Shown here piece after piece: positions 43,891-52,816 of a DNA stretch of 64,000 bases. The stretch is from Amycolatopsis sp. A133 (GTDB taxonomy: Bacteria > Actinomycetota > Actinomycetes > Mycobacteriales > Pseudonocardiaceae): contig NZ_JAVHJU010000043.1 in the NCBI RefSeq assembly GCF_031082405.1, positions 62,001 through 126,000 on the forward strand, in the 5' to 3' direction. The notes beneath the pieces are model-generated. The model made no database searches and had not been told where the DNA came from. It was given only the letters and a program-made list of their open reading frames with translations. Every line of letters starts with the position of its first letter. Position 1 is the first letter of the stretch. The translations under genes were made by a program, and so were the position numbers.

Positions 43891-44541
43891 TCAGCTGACC
43901 AGGCCCTGCCGCCACGCCCAGACGGCGATCTCCGTGCGGTTCCGGAGCTCGAGTTTGCGCTGCACGCTCGTCAGGTGGGTCTTCACCGTCGAAAGGGAAA
44001 CGCGGAGGTCACCGGCGATCTCCGCGTTCGTCCGGCCGCGGGCGACGGCGAGCACCACATCGGACTCGCGGTCGGTCAGCGGCGTCGCCGGCGGCTGCGA
44101 ACGCCGCCTGACCTTTTCGGTGAACTGCGCCAGCAGGCGCACGGTCACCGACGGCGAAACCATCGCCTCGCCGTTGGCCGCCGCGCGCACGGCGTCCACC
44201 AGCATCCGCGGGCCCGCGTCCTTGAGCAGAAAGCCACAGGCGCCCCCGAGCAGAGCGGCGTAGACGTTCTCATCGGCATCGTAAGTCGTCACCACCACAA
44301 CGCGCAGCGGCTGCGCCACCGCCGGGCCGGCCAGCAGCTCGGTCGCCCGCAGACCGTTGACCTTGGGCATCCGGATGTCCATCAACGTGACGTCGGGCCG
44401 CAACCGTTGCGCCAACCGCACCGCGGCTTCCCCGTCGGCGGCCTCGGCGATCACTTCGATGTCCGGCGCGGCGTCGAGCACCAGCCGGAAACCGGTGCGG
44501 ACGAGCACCTGGTCGTCGGCGATGAGCACCCGGACGGCCAT
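43891..44541 (-). CDS. NarL/FixJ-type response regulator
   Basis: The 216-aa protein has a receiver domain with phospho-acceptor D55 (LMDIRMPKVNG) and a C-terminal LuxR-type HTH (LTDRESDVVLAVARGRTNAE then LRVSLSTVKTHLTSVQRKL). Its ATG overlaps the histidine kinase stop by one base (TGATG), the usual two-component arrangement. Target genes are unknown. Confidence 0.95.
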   Translation of the reverse strand: MAVRVLIADDQVLVRTGFRLVLDAAPDIEVIAEAADGEAAVRLAQRLRPDVTLMDIRMPKVNGLRATELLAGPAVAQPLRVVVVTTYDADENVYAALLGGACGFLLKDAGPRMLVDAVRAAANGEAMVSPSVTVRLLAQFTEKVRRRSQPPATPLTDRESDVVLAVARGRTNAEIAGDLRVSLSTVKTHLTSVQRKLELRNRTEIAVWAWRQGLVS

Positions 44542-45740
44542 CAGATCCCTCGCGGCAACGCACCGAAGGGAGCGTCCTCGGAACCCAGCGGCAGCCGGGC
44601 GGTGACCCGCCAGCACGAGCCCGCTTCCCGTGCTGCGGTCAGGCTGCCGCCGAGCATGGCCATCCGTTCCGTCATACCGATGATCCCGAATCCGCCCGGC
44701 GACGCGAGCGGTACTCCGGGAACGCCGTTGTTGCGCACTTCGACCACGAGGTCGTCGGCTTCGGTACGCGCGGAGACCGACACCTCGGTCGCCGACGGCG
44801 CGTGCCTGCGAACGTTGGTCAGCGCTTCGGTCACGACGCGGTGGACGGTGGTGGCCAGCTGCGCCGGGACCGGCAGCTGGTCCAGCTCCTCGGCCACCTC
44901 CACCCGGGCCGCGGATCCCGCGGCTGCCCGCAGCGCGTCGCCCAGCGCCGCTCCCGGCAGCGGCGGGACGTCCTCGGTGTCCCTCAGCATGCCGACGAGG
45001 CGGCGTGCGGCGGCCAGCGCTTCCCCGCCCGCTACCTCGATCTCGCGGTAGACGGCGGCATGGTTCCCCTCGTCGGTGCCCGCCTCGGTGATGGCGCGGG
45101 CCGCCTGCACCCGGACGACGATCCCGCTGACGTGGTGCGACACCAGGTCGTGCAGTTCCCGGGCCAGCTGCAGGCGTTCCTGGCCGCGAACCCGCTCCAG
45201 CGCGTCCCGCTGCCGGACGTCGGCCGCCCGGAGGATCAGGCCGACCCCGAGGCAGGCACCCCAGTACGCCGCGGCGGCCACCGCGAACAGCGCCACCGGC
45301 ACGTCGACGCCGTACCGGAGCAACGGCGCGGCGATCATCACGACCCCCAGCGCCGGTGCCAGCGCGGCCGCGTGCTTCGGCGCGAGCTTGCGGCCGGCCG
45401 ACGCGGTGAACAGCCCCGCGGCGACGATCTCGGCGATCGCCGGCTGTGGCCGGGCGTGGCCGGTGGCCTGAGCGGCCGTGCTCATCGCCGACAGTGCGGC
45501 GACGACGATCCCCAGAACGCCGATGTGGCGGGGGAACCGCCGTCGCAGCACGGCCAGCACCGGTATCGCCGCACCGGTGGAAGTCACGACCCCGGCCAGC
45601 TGGGCCGCCACACCGTGGGCGGCACCGGGCACCCGCACCGTCAGCACGCTGTCGGCGACGACGGCCGCGGCCAGTACCGCGATCTCCGTGCCGAGCATGC
45701 CGCGCCGGGCGCGGGTTCCCGCTGTGCGCATGGCCGCCAT
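44541..45740 (-). CDS. Sensor histidine kinase, HisKA_3 type
   Basis: The protein is 399 aa from ATG 45740 (alternative ATG 45731). The N-terminal half has about six hydrophobic helices. LARELHDLVSHHVSGIVV carries the phosphorylated His, and the C-terminal ATPase has ALTNVRRHAPSA and GFGIIGMTERM. It pairs with the overlapping response regulator. With almost no loops between helices, it may sense membrane stress. Confidence 0.93.
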   Translation of the reverse strand: MAAMRTAGTRARRGMLGTEIAVLAAAVVADSVLTVRVPGAAHGVAAQLAGVVTSTGAAIPVLAVLRRRFPRHIGVLGIVVAALSAMSTAAQATGHARPQPAIAEIVAAGLFTASAGRKLAPKHAAALAPALGVVMIAAPLLRYGVDVPVALFAVAAAAYWGACLGVGLILRAADVRQRDALERVRGQERLQLARELHDLVSHHVSGIVVRVQAARAITEAGTDEGNHAAVYREIEVAGGEALAAARRLVGMLRDTEDVPPLPGAALGDALRAAAGSAARVEVAEELDQLPVPAQLATTVHRVVTEALTNVRRHAPSATEVSVSARTEADDLVVEVRNNGVPGVPLASPGGFGIIGMTERMAMLGGSLTAAREAGSCWRVTARLPLGSEDAPFGALPRGI

Positions 45741-45756
45741 GATCCACCGGCCGGCG

Positions 45757-46203
45757 TCAGACCGCGCGCCGGACCCCGGCGATGTAGCGGTTCGACGGCG
45801 GCAGGTAGCTGAGCACGGTCGCCACGACGGCCACACCGCAGCTGAGGTAGCCGGCCCAGGACGGCTCCGTGGTGAGCAGCGACGCGGCCTGCAGCAAGGT
45901 GAACACGGTGAGCACCACCCGCGCCCAGTTGCGGCCCGCCTTGAGCTTGAACGACAGCCACAGGTAAACGATCGCGACGACTGCGGCAACGGCGACCGGG
46001 AGGGCCTGCGCCACCAGGGTGAGCCGGTCGAGCTGGTCCTGCGCCACCTGGGGGTTGGACTTTCGCAGAGCCGCCTCGATCTCCTCACGCGAGGTCAGGA
46101 TGAGCAGCCCGCCGGCGATGGCGGACACCGTGGAGGCCAGGAAGCCGAAGAACGCGGCGATGATCGTGCTGGGCGGGTTCTCCCGCACCGTCTCGGTAGT
46201 CAT
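45757..46203 (-). CDS. Small four-helix membrane protein
   Basis: The 148-aa protein has about four hydrophobic segments, with a polar stretch between the first two (REEIEAALRKSNPQVAQDQL). It lies 16 bp upstream of the sensor kinase on the same strand, so it is likely co-transcribed and may be a signal input or a target. No family is firmly recognised. The 183 bp beyond it (46204-46386) hold nothing evident. Confidence 0.75.
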   Translation of the reverse strand: MTTETVRENPPSTIIAAFFGFLASTVSAIAGGLLILTSREEIEAALRKSNPQVAQDQLDRLTLVAQALPVAVAAVVAIVYLWLSFKLKAGRNWARVVLTVFTLLQAASLLTTEPSWAGYLSCGVAVVATVLSYLPPSNRYIAGVRRAV

Positions 46204-46386
46204 AGCGGGAAAATTAGGGCTTCGCGTCGCCCGGCACCGGCTGAGATCCGGCCTTCTCGTACTTTCGGCCGAGGCGGAACGGCGGGCCGGATCTCGGTTG
46301 CCCGGGCCGCGGCGCCGCTCGCGGCGGTGGGTTGTCCGGGGTGCGCCTGCGGTCGCGGTCGATGACCGGAGCCTCGATGCCGGTGC

Positions 46387-47214
46387 TCAGCCGACGCGGG
46401 CGACGCCGGCCAAGCCGCGGGCTTGGGCGGGGTCGTCGTCGAGGGCGTTCCCGGGCCGCCATTGCGGCAGCCACACCAGCCCGGGCTCGACCAGCGGAAG
46501 GTCGCCGAAGAACGCGGCTATTTCCGCACGGTTGCGCATGATGGCGGCGTGGTTGGTACGCCGCTGGTACTCCTGCGCGACCTGCCGGCCCGCGTGCTGA
46601 GTCTCTTCGTCCCCCGGGTCGACGTGGATGTGGGAGAGCGCGAGCAGGCTGCCCGGCGGCAGCTGGGAGCGGTAGTACTCGAGCACCTCGTGCGGGTTGC
46701 GCTCGTCCGGCATGAAGTGCAGCAACGCGACCAGCAGCAGCCCGACCGGCTCGCGCGGGTCGATCAGCCGGGTCGCCAAGACCCGGTTCCAGAGCCGGTC
46801 GCGGTCGAAGAAGTCCGCGTCCAGGGCGGTGTGCCGCAACGGATCGGCGGTCTGCTCGAGCAGGATCTGCGCGTGCGCACGGGCGATCGGCTCGTTGTCG
46901 ATGTAGACGACCCGGCACTGCCCGGGAGCGGCCCGATCGGCGACCTCGTGCACGTTGCCCTGCGTCGGCAGACCCGAACCGATGTCGACGAACTGCCGGA
47001 TTCCCCGGGCCACCATGAACCGCACCGCCCGGCCCAGGAACGCGCGGTTGGCGCGGGCGAAATCGCGGATCTCGGGCAGCACCGCCAGTTGCGCCTCCGC
47101 GAAAGCCTGGTCGACGGCGTAGTTGTGGGTACCACCGAGCAGGTAGTCGTAGACCCGCCCGACCGACACCTTGTCGACCGCCGCGCTCAGCCGGCTCGAA
47201 ACGTCCTCGTTCAT
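46387..47214 (-). CDS. SAM-dependent methyltransferase, DUF574/Methyltransf_19 type
   Basis: The 275-aa protein from ATG 47214 has the typical actinobacterial sequence: SVGRVYDYLLGGTHNYAVD, then FVDIGSGLPTQGNVHEVAD as the SAM site and LLLVALLHFMPDE. Dozens of paralogues of this family occur in streptomycete-like genomes, mostly with unknown substrates. It stands alone between two divergent neighbours. Confidence 0.92.
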   Translation of the reverse strand: MNEDVSSRLSAAVDKVSVGRVYDYLLGGTHNYAVDQAFAEAQLAVLPEIRDFARANRAFLGRAVRFMVARGIRQFVDIGSGLPTQGNVHEVADRAAPGQCRVVYIDNEPIARAHAQILLEQTADPLRHTALDADFFDRDRLWNRVLATRLIDPREPVGLLLVALLHFMPDERNPHEVLEYYRSQLPPGSLLALSHIHVDPGDEETQHAGRQVAQEYQRRTNHAAIMRNRAEIAAFFGDLPLVEPGLVWLPQWRPGNALDDDPAQARGLAGVARVG

Positions 47215-47345
47215 CCCCGTCACTCCCCAGCGCTCGGTCGGCCGTGCCGGGCACACCCTACCGCCGCCGAGGACCGAAATGGCCGGCTTCCGGACGGGCC
47301 GTGAGCTCACCGCGCAGCACCACGGCAACCTCGTTGACAAGCCAG

Positions 47346-47381
47346 GCTAATGCCACTAGCTTTAGCGGAAATCGAATTAGC
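47346..47381. promoter_or_regulatory. Candidate operator upstream of the hydrolase/TetR pair
   Basis: GCTAAT (47346-47351) and ATTAGC (47376-47381) form an inverted repeat with CTAGC elements between and after, in an AT-richer stretch just before the hydrolase ATG at 47402. It could bind the TetR protein encoded by the second gene. Confidence 0.4.
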
Positions 47382-47401
47382 TAGCGCCGTGAAGGGCCAT
47401 C

Positions 47402-48238
47402 ATGACCGAGTACCTGAGCATTGCCGGCAAGTCCATCGCCTACGACGTGAGCGGTGCGGGACCCCTGGTGGTCCTGGCGAACGGAATGGGCGACAGCCGC
47501 CACTCCTATCGGTTCATCTCCCCGGCGCTGGTGACCGCCGGCTACCGCGTCGCCAACGTCGACATCCGCGGCACCGGGGACTCCAGTGCGGAGTGGGAGG
47601 GCTACAGCCGCACCGACATCGCCGGTGACCTGATCGCCGTCGTGCGCCACCTCGGTGGTCCGGCCGTGATCATGGGCCAGTCGATCAGCGGCGGCGCGGC
47701 GACGATCGCGGCCGCCACGGCACCCGAGCTGATCGCCGGGCTCATCGAGCTGGCCCCGTTCACCCGCAAGCAGTCGGCCAGCCTGGGCGGGCTGGTCCGG
47801 GTGAAGCGTTACCGGGCCGGGTCCACCCAGCTGGGCCTGACCATGGCCCTGGGAAGCCTGTCGGCGTGGAAGAAGTACCTCGACCTGGCGTACCCGAGCA
47901 AGCCCGCCGACTGGGACGCCGAGCTGGGCCGGATCGAGGCCAAGCTGAGCGAGCCGGGCCGGATGACGGCCCTGCAGGCCATGTGCAAGACCTCTCCGGC
48001 CGACGCCGGCGCGCAGTTGCCCAACGTCCGGTGTCCCGTCCTGATCGTTGAAGGCAGCCTCGATCCCGACTGGGCCGAGCCCCGCGCCGAGGCCGAGAAG
48101 ATCGTCGCCGACCTGCCGGCCGGCCTGGGCGAGTTCGCCGTCATCGAGGGCGCCGGCCACTACCCGCACGCCCAGACCCCGCACGAGGTCCTCGCGCTGG
48201 CCCTGCCCTTCCTCGCCAGGACGCTGACCCATGCCTAG
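47402..48238 (+). CDS. Alpha/beta hydrolase
   Basis: The 278-aa protein has an alpha/beta hydrolase fold with nucleophile S94 in MGQSISGG, an acidic residue likely in GSLDPDW and the histidine in GAGHYPHAQTP. The oxyanion region ANGMGDSRHSY is near residue 28. GAAGGG precedes the ATG. Its end overlaps the TetR gene by 8 bp, so the pair is co-expressed and probably controls and degrades one small ester or lactone. Substrate unknown. Confidence 0.9.
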   Translation: MTEYLSIAGKSIAYDVSGAGPLVVLANGMGDSRHSYRFISPALVTAGYRVANVDIRGTGDSSAEWEGYSRTDIAGDLIAVVRHLGGPAVIMGQSISGGAATIAAATAPELIAGLIELAPFTRKQSASLGGLVRVKRYRAGSTQLGLTMALGSLSAWKKYLDLAYPSKPADWDAELGRIEAKLSEPGRMTALQAMCKTSPADAGAQLPNVRCPVLIVEGSLDPDWAEPRAEAEKIVADLPAGLGEFAVIEGAGHYPHAQTPHEVLALALPFLARTLTHA

Positions 48239-48818
48239 GGCCGGCCTCGACGCGGCCTCGGTCACCGCGGCCGGCGCCGCCCTGGTCGACGAGGTCGGCT
48301 TCTCCGGGCTCAGCATGGGTCTGCTCGCCGAACGACTCGGGGTCAAGACACCCTCGCTCTACAAGCACGTCGCCAACCAGGCCGATCTCACCCACCGGAT
48401 CGCCGTCCTGGCCATGAACGAGTTCGCTGATGCCATCCGCGACGCCATCCAGGGTCGAAGCGGTCGCGAAGCCCTGGTCGCCGGTGCGCACGCGATGCGA
48501 AGGTACGTGCTGGACCATCCGGGCCGGTACGCGGCCGGCAACGTGGCGGGCGTCCACGGGCCGGACGACCCGCTCGTCCCGGCCGTCCAGCGGGTGCTCG
48601 CCTCCTGGGCGGCCATGCTGCACGGGTACCGGCTGAATCCGGACCAGGAGATCCACGCCCTGCGGATGCTCCGCAGCACCCTGCACGGATTCGCGACCTT
48701 GGAAGCCGGCGGCGGTTTCCGGATCGACACCGAGGTCGACGACAGCTTCACGTGGATGCTCGGCTTCATCGATCACGGCCTCAAGGCCGATCGGCACGAT
48801 CCCCTGTCCGCCCGCTGA
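48231..48818 (+). CDS. TetR/AcrR-family regulator
   Basis: The 195-aa protein has an N-terminal HTH (FSGLSMGLLAERLGVKTPSL followed by YKHVANQADL) and a WHG-type C-terminal ligand domain. The first bases overlap the hydrolase gene. The last 12 codons and the 22 bases after the stop are the 60-bp segment duplicated by the adjacent mobile insertion. The gene itself remains intact. Confidence 0.92.
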   Translation: MPRAGLDAASVTAAGAALVDEVGFSGLSMGLLAERLGVKTPSLYKHVANQADLTHRIAVLAMNEFADAIRDAIQGRSGREALVAGAHAMRRYVLDHPGRYAAGNVAGVHGPDDPLVPAVQRVLASWAAMLHGYRLNPDQEIHALRMLRSTLHGFATLEAGGGFRIDTEVDDSFTWMLGFIDHGLKADRHDPLSAR

Positions 48819-48840
48819 GATCCTCTTCGCCTGCTGAAGA
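48781..48840 (+). repeat. Left copy of 60-bp target-site duplication
   Basis: These 60 bp, the end of tetR plus 22 bp, are identical to 51592-51651. They directly abut the left inverted repeat of the mobile unit. Removing the unit and one copy restores a continuous sequence. Confidence 0.92.
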
Positions 48841-48946
48841 CCTGACTTGGCTCAAGATCGCTGATCTTGGGTAGGGTGCTGGCTGTTGAGCTGCGGTTTC
48901 GTCGTGTGAACGGCGAAAATCTGCGCACTAAGCGGCCGGTTCCAGG
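48841..48946 (+). repeat. Solitary left end of the IS (outer copy)
   Basis: These 106 bp match 50082-50188 except for one extra T in the latter. The similarity stops abruptly at 48946, where epoxide hydrolase sequence begins, so this is the remnant of a second IS copy after a deletion. Confidence 0.9.
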
Positions 48947-49709
48947 GGTCTGCCCATCGCTTCCCGGTTACGGCTTCAGCGACAAGCCGGCCGCGCCGGG
49001 GTGGGGGATCGAGCGGATATCCGACGCGTGGTGCGAGCTGATGGCCCGGCTCGGCTACCGGCGGTTCGGCGCCCAGGCCAGCGACTGGGGCACCAGCATC
49101 GCCACGAGCATCGGTCAACGGCAACCCGATCGGGTCGCCGGCATCCATCTCATGCCGCCGCTCGCACCGCCCGATCCGGCCACGTTGGACGACCTCACCG
49201 GTGCCGAGCGGGCGGCGCTCGCGACACTGCGGGAGGCGGACGAACGGGGCTCCGGATACTCGGCGCAGCAGTCGACCCGGCCGCAGACGGTCGGCTACGG
49301 GCTGGTCGACTCGCCGGCCGCCCTCTGCGCCTGGATCGTCGAGAAGTTCTGGTCGTGGACCGACTCCGGTGGCGACCTGCATCGGGTTATTACCCGGGAT
49401 GAGCTGCTCGACAACCTGATGCTCTACTGGCTGCCCGGCACCGGTGCCTCATCCGCCCGGCTGTACTGGGAAAGCCTCCGGCAGGTCAACGAATGGATCT
49501 CCGGGTCGGCCGGCGCGCCGGTGACCGTACCCACCGGCTGTTCGGTCTTCCCCAAGGAGCTGCAGCGCCCGTCTCGGCGGTGGGCGGAGCGCCGGTTCCC
49601 GAACATCCGGTACTGGAACGAGCCCGGCAAGGGCGGCCACTTCGCGGCGTTCGAGCAGCCGGCGTTGTTCGTCGACGAGGTCCGGTCATTCTTCCGGCTG
49701 GTCCGCTGA
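48947..49709 (+). pseudogene. Epoxide hydrolase, N-terminally truncated
   Basis: The remaining sequence encodes the C-terminal two thirds of an alpha/beta-fold epoxide hydrolase: LPGYGFSDKP, FGAQASDWGT with the nucleophilic Asp, and GKGGHFAAFEQP with the catalytic His. The N-terminal EHN region and the HGWP oxyanion motif are missing, replaced by the IS end. An in-frame ATG at 48867 inside the IS end would add about 27 foreign residues. The protein is probably inactive. The gene was cut by the deletion that left the solitary IS end. Confidence 0.8.
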
Positions 49710-49712
49710 TGG

Positions 49713-50069
49713 TCACCCGTACTCGGTAAGCGGCTGGCTAAAGATCAACAAGTGCCCATCGGGTGTCCGTACGTTGAAGTCGCGCATCCCGTAGGGCCGG
49801 TCAGCCGGTGGCTCGACGATGTCGGCGCCGCGGGCGCGCAGCTCGTCGTGGCAGGAATCGACGTCGTCGACGACAACCGTCACCCTGGCCGGGCCGACGC
49901 TGCTTTCGGCGTACAGGTGGAACTCGGCGGTGTCGCGGATCACGGCCGCGTAGCTAGGTGGGGTCTCCCAGGTGAATATGGTGTCGAATCCGAGCACGTC
50001 CGTGAAGTACGACCGCGCTGCCTGCACATCTCGGCACGGCAGCACGGGAACCGCCACCCGCATGACCAT
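49713..50069 (-). CDS. Glyoxalase/bleomycin-resistance (VOC) fold protein
   Basis: The 118-aa protein has the VOC pattern: VAVPVLPCRDVQAARSYFTD, VTVVVDDVDSCHDELRARG and the final FNVRTPDGHLLIFSQP. Members bind metal or antibiotic as dimers; this one could be an isomerase, a dioxygenase or a drug-binding protein. It lies inside the mobile unit, antisense to the transposase, as cargo. ATG 50069 (or 50063). Confidence 0.85.
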   Translation of the reverse strand: MVMRVAVPVLPCRDVQAARSYFTDVLGFDTIFTWETPPSYAAVIRDTAEFHLYAESSVGPARVTVVVDDVDSCHDELRARGADIVEPPADRPYGMRDFNVRTPDGHLLIFSQPLTEYG

Positions 50070-50081
50070 TCCGTCACCTTA

Positions 50082-50188
50082 CCTGACTTTGGCTCAAGAT
50101 CGCTGATCTTGGGTAGGGTGCTGGCTGTTGAGCTGCGGTTTCGTCGTGTGAACGGCGAAAATCTGCGCACTAAGCGGCCGGTTCCAGG
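50082..50188 (+). repeat. Left end of the inner IS copy
   Basis: Near-identical to 48841-48946 with a single inserted T within the terminal inverted repeat. This change may weaken transposase recognition. It runs straight into the transposase start at 50198. Confidence 0.88.
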
Positions 50189-50197
50189 CTGTCTCTC

Positions 50198-51575
50198 GTG
50201 GCGTATGTGCGCACGGTGAAGACGGCGTCGGGGGCCAGGGCGGTGCAGATCGTGCACTCCTCGCGTCGCGGGTCGCGGGACATCGAGCACATCGGCTCGG
50301 CGCATGCGGCGTTGGAGGCGCTCAAGGCGGTGGCGAGGCAGCGTCTGGCTGTGGGGCAGCCCGAGCTCGACTTTGGCCCGGACTTCGCGGCGTTGCAGGC
50401 CGGCAGTGGTGCTGGTGGTGGGCCGCTTGCGATCACGTCGTCGCGGATGGGGTACCTGTGGGACGCGCTCGGCCACGCCTACCAGCCTCAAGCGGCGTCT
50501 GCCCGCGTTCGCGAAAGAGTCCTGGCGGCAGAAGTTGGCCGCGGCGTGCGCCCGCACCGCTGATCTGGGGCCGGCGTCACTGGTTCTCTACGATGTGTCC
50601 ACCTTGTACTTCGAGACCGATGCCGGGGACGGGTTCCGTGAGCCCGGGTTCTCCAAAGAACGCCGCCTGGAGCCGCAGATCACGATCGGGCTGCTCACCG
50701 ACGCAAGCGGGTTTCCGTTGATGGTTAACGCGTTCGAGGGCAACCGGGGCGAGACCACTACGATGCTGCCGACCATCCGTGCGTTCATGGATGCCCACCA
50801 GCTGGCTGATGTCACGGTCGTGGCCGACGCTGGCATGATCTCTGCGGCCAACCAGCAGGCCATCGAGGCCGCGGGGTTGTCGTTCATCCTCGGCGCGCGG
50901 ATACCCGACGTGCCGTACGTGGTCCAGGCGTGGCGCCACGAGCACCCGGATGAGCAGATCCCCGACGGGCACACCTTCACCCAGCCCTGGCCTGCCGGCC
51001 CCAAGGACCAGCGCCGCGACCAGATCATCTACTACCAGTACCGGGCGGACCGGGCTCGGCGCACCCTGCACGGCATCGACGAACAGGTCGCCAAGGCCGA
51101 GCAGGCCGTCGCCGGCAAGACCGCGGTCAAACGCAACCGGTTCATCCAGCTCACCGGCGCCACCAAGAGTGTCAACCGGACCCTGGAAGCCAAGGCACGC
51201 GCCCTTGCCGGCCTCAAAGGCTACGTCACCAACCTCCCGGACGTCACCGCCGAGTTCGTGATCGACGCCTACCACCGACTGTTCCACATCGAGAAGTCGT
51301 TCCGAATGTCTAAACACGACCTACGTGCGCGGCCGATCTACCACCACAAGCGCGAGTCGATCGACGCGCACCTGACGGTCGTGTTCGCCGCCCTGGCCGT
51401 CAGCAGGTGGATCGAGCAGACCACCGGCTGGTCGATCAAGAAGTTCGTGCGCACCACCCGCCGCTACCGCACCATCAACATCCAGGCCGGCGAGCACACC
51501 CTCACCGCCGTCGACCCCCTACCCGACGACCTCCGCGATGCCCTCACCCGCATCCACGACCGCGGTGCGCACTAA
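50198..51575 (+). pseudogene. IS1634-family transposase, frameshifted
   Basis: The N-terminal part (GTG 50198, MAYVRTVKTASGARAVQIVH, to YLWDALGHAY) is in one frame. The catalytic part (LKRRLPAFAK, LYDVSTLYFETD, TIGLLTDASGFP, FHIEKSFRMSKHDLRARPIY) continues in another, switching near 50483. In relatives I recall about 50 or more residues between these two blocks, so a deletion with frameshift is likely and the enzyme is probably inactive now. The DDE-type motifs downstream are intact. Programmed frameshifting is less likely because residues are missing. Confidence 0.82.
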
Positions 51576-51591
51576 TTTGAGCCAAGTCAGG

Positions 51592-51651
51592 TCAAGGCCG
51601 ATCGGCACGATCCCCTGTCCGCCCGCTGAGATCCTCTTCGCCTGCTGAAGA
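51592..51651 (+). repeat. Right copy of 60-bp target-site duplication
   Basis: Identical to 48781-48840. It holds an orphan copy of the last 12 tetR codons and directly follows the right inverted repeat. Confidence 0.92.
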
Positions 51652-51689
51652 GGAAGAGCTGCTCCCGCCCCGATCCCGTTCCTGGACAC

Positions 51690-51708
51690 AGCCGGCGATC
51701 CGCCGGCT
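51690..51708. terminator. 8-bp hairpin between mobile unit and methyltransferase
   Basis: AGCCGGCG and CGCCGGCT are exact complements with a 3-nt loop. It was probably the shared terminator of tetR and the convergent methyltransferase before the insertion moved tetR away. Confidence 0.6.
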
Positions 51709-51809
51709 CCTCCGAGCGCCGCGAGCTGTTCTGCAAAGCGCTTTACGCACTCCGAACGAATTGTGCCCACCCTGCGGTGCCGAGGATTTCCGGTGAATTC
51801 GGTTGCCGT

Positions 51810-52631
51810 TCACTCACGACGGGACTGTGCCACCACGACCACGTAACCGAGGTAGTCGTGTTCCAGGGCGGAGGCGCGCAGTTCGTGGTCCCGGTAGTGG
51901 GCGCTGAACTTTTCTCCCGCCTCTTCGGCGACCCGGCGCATTTTCTCGGGCAGCCGCCGGTCGTTCTCGCGGGAGGTTCGCTGCAGCTGCTCGGTCAGGT
52001 CGTGCCGTCGAACGTCTCGGAATCCGATTCCGGCGAGGATTCCGTCGTACTGCCCGGGCTGGCTGAGCTCGTTCAGCCGGAACGTTTCGGCGAGGGTTTC
52101 GCGTTGCGCCGGCCCGAGCGGGAGGCGCTCGGTGTAGTCGCTGAACACCAGCCGTCCGCCCGGGGTGAGCACCCGGTGGATTTCGCGCAGGCACTCCGCC
52201 CGGTCCGGCAGGTACATGAGCGCTTCGATCGCCCACACGGCGTCGAACGAGCCGTCGGCGTACGGCAGCTTCATCGCGTCCACCTGTTCGAAGCGCACCA
52301 GGTCACCGACGCCTCCGGCCGCCGCGAGCGCGGTGGCGCTGCGGACCTCCTCGCCGCTGACCGTGATCCCGGTGACCGACGCGCCGGTCTTCTTCGCCAG
52401 CCGGACGGCGGGGCCGCCCGCGCCGCAGCCGACGTCGAGCACCCGGGCGCCGGCACCGGGCCGGAGGTGGGAAATGAGGTAGTCGGTGAATCGGTCTTCG
52501 GGTGCGTCGCCGGGATCGGTGTCCGGCCCCCAGTACCCGATGTGCCGATTGCTTCCCATCAAGATGTCGTAGAGCCAGTTCATATTGTCGTAAAGCTCAC
52601 CGACCTGCGCGGGATCGGACGTGCTAACCAC
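51810..52631 (-). CDS. SAM-dependent methyltransferase (class I, RebM/MitM-like)
   Basis: The 273-aa protein from GTG 52631 has LDVGCGAGGPAVRLA as SAM motif I, VDAMKLPYADGSFDAVWAIE as motif II/III and VLTPGGRLVFSDY. This sub-type includes many natural-product N-, O- and C-methyltransferases. It is divergent from the MFS gene and near the end of the right NRPS, so it may modify that peptide, but there is no operon link. The 185 bp to the MFS gene hold the divergent promoters. Confidence 0.9.
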   Translation of the reverse strand: MVSTSDPAQVGELYDNMNWLYDILMGSNRHIGYWGPDTDPGDAPEDRFTDYLISHLRPGAGARVLDVGCGAGGPAVRLAKKTGASVTGITVSGEEVRSATALAAAGGVGDLVRFEQVDAMKLPYADGSFDAVWAIEALMYLPDRAECLREIHRVLTPGGRLVFSDYTERLPLGPAQRETLAETFRLNELSQPGQYDGILAGIGFRDVRRHDLTEQLQRTSRENDRRLPEKMRRVAEEAGEKFSAHYRDHELRASALEHDYLGYVVVVAQSRRE

Positions 52632-52816
52632 CCCCCATGGCCGGTGGCTCTCAAGCCGCGAGCCACACCGTCTCCTTCCGCATCGTAGCGGACGCAGCGG
52701 CGGAACAGTGAAGATTCACCCGGCGCGAAGGGACCGGTTTCCGGTGCACGGCACCACTCAGGACATAAGACGATGGTGAGTTGCGCAGTTCCCGCGGCCG
52801 TTGACATACTCGCGGC

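Larger units (their letters stand above)
48841..51591 (+). mobile_element. IS1634-type transposable unit carrying passenger genes
   Basis: The 2751-bp unit is bounded by perfect 15-bp inverted repeats (48841-48855 and 51577-51591) and by a 60-bp direct duplication. IS1634/IS1549 elements are known for unusually long target duplications, so the boundary fits the family. Inside are a solitary left-end copy (48841-48946), a truncated epoxide hydrolase, a glyoxalase-fold gene and a complete-length IS copy (50082-51591). The inner left end has an extra T in its repeat, whereas the outer one matches the right end exactly. That explains why the whole segment moved together. Confidence 0.88.

Noticed and set aside
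48841..51591. Integrative element with attachment sites
   Set aside because: No integrase or tRNA; the 60-bp repeats abut transposon inverted repeats and fit an IS1634-type target duplication.
52800..52805. TTGACA as -35 box of the MFS gene
   Set aside because: Only 11 bp before the start codon, leaving no room for a -10 box.
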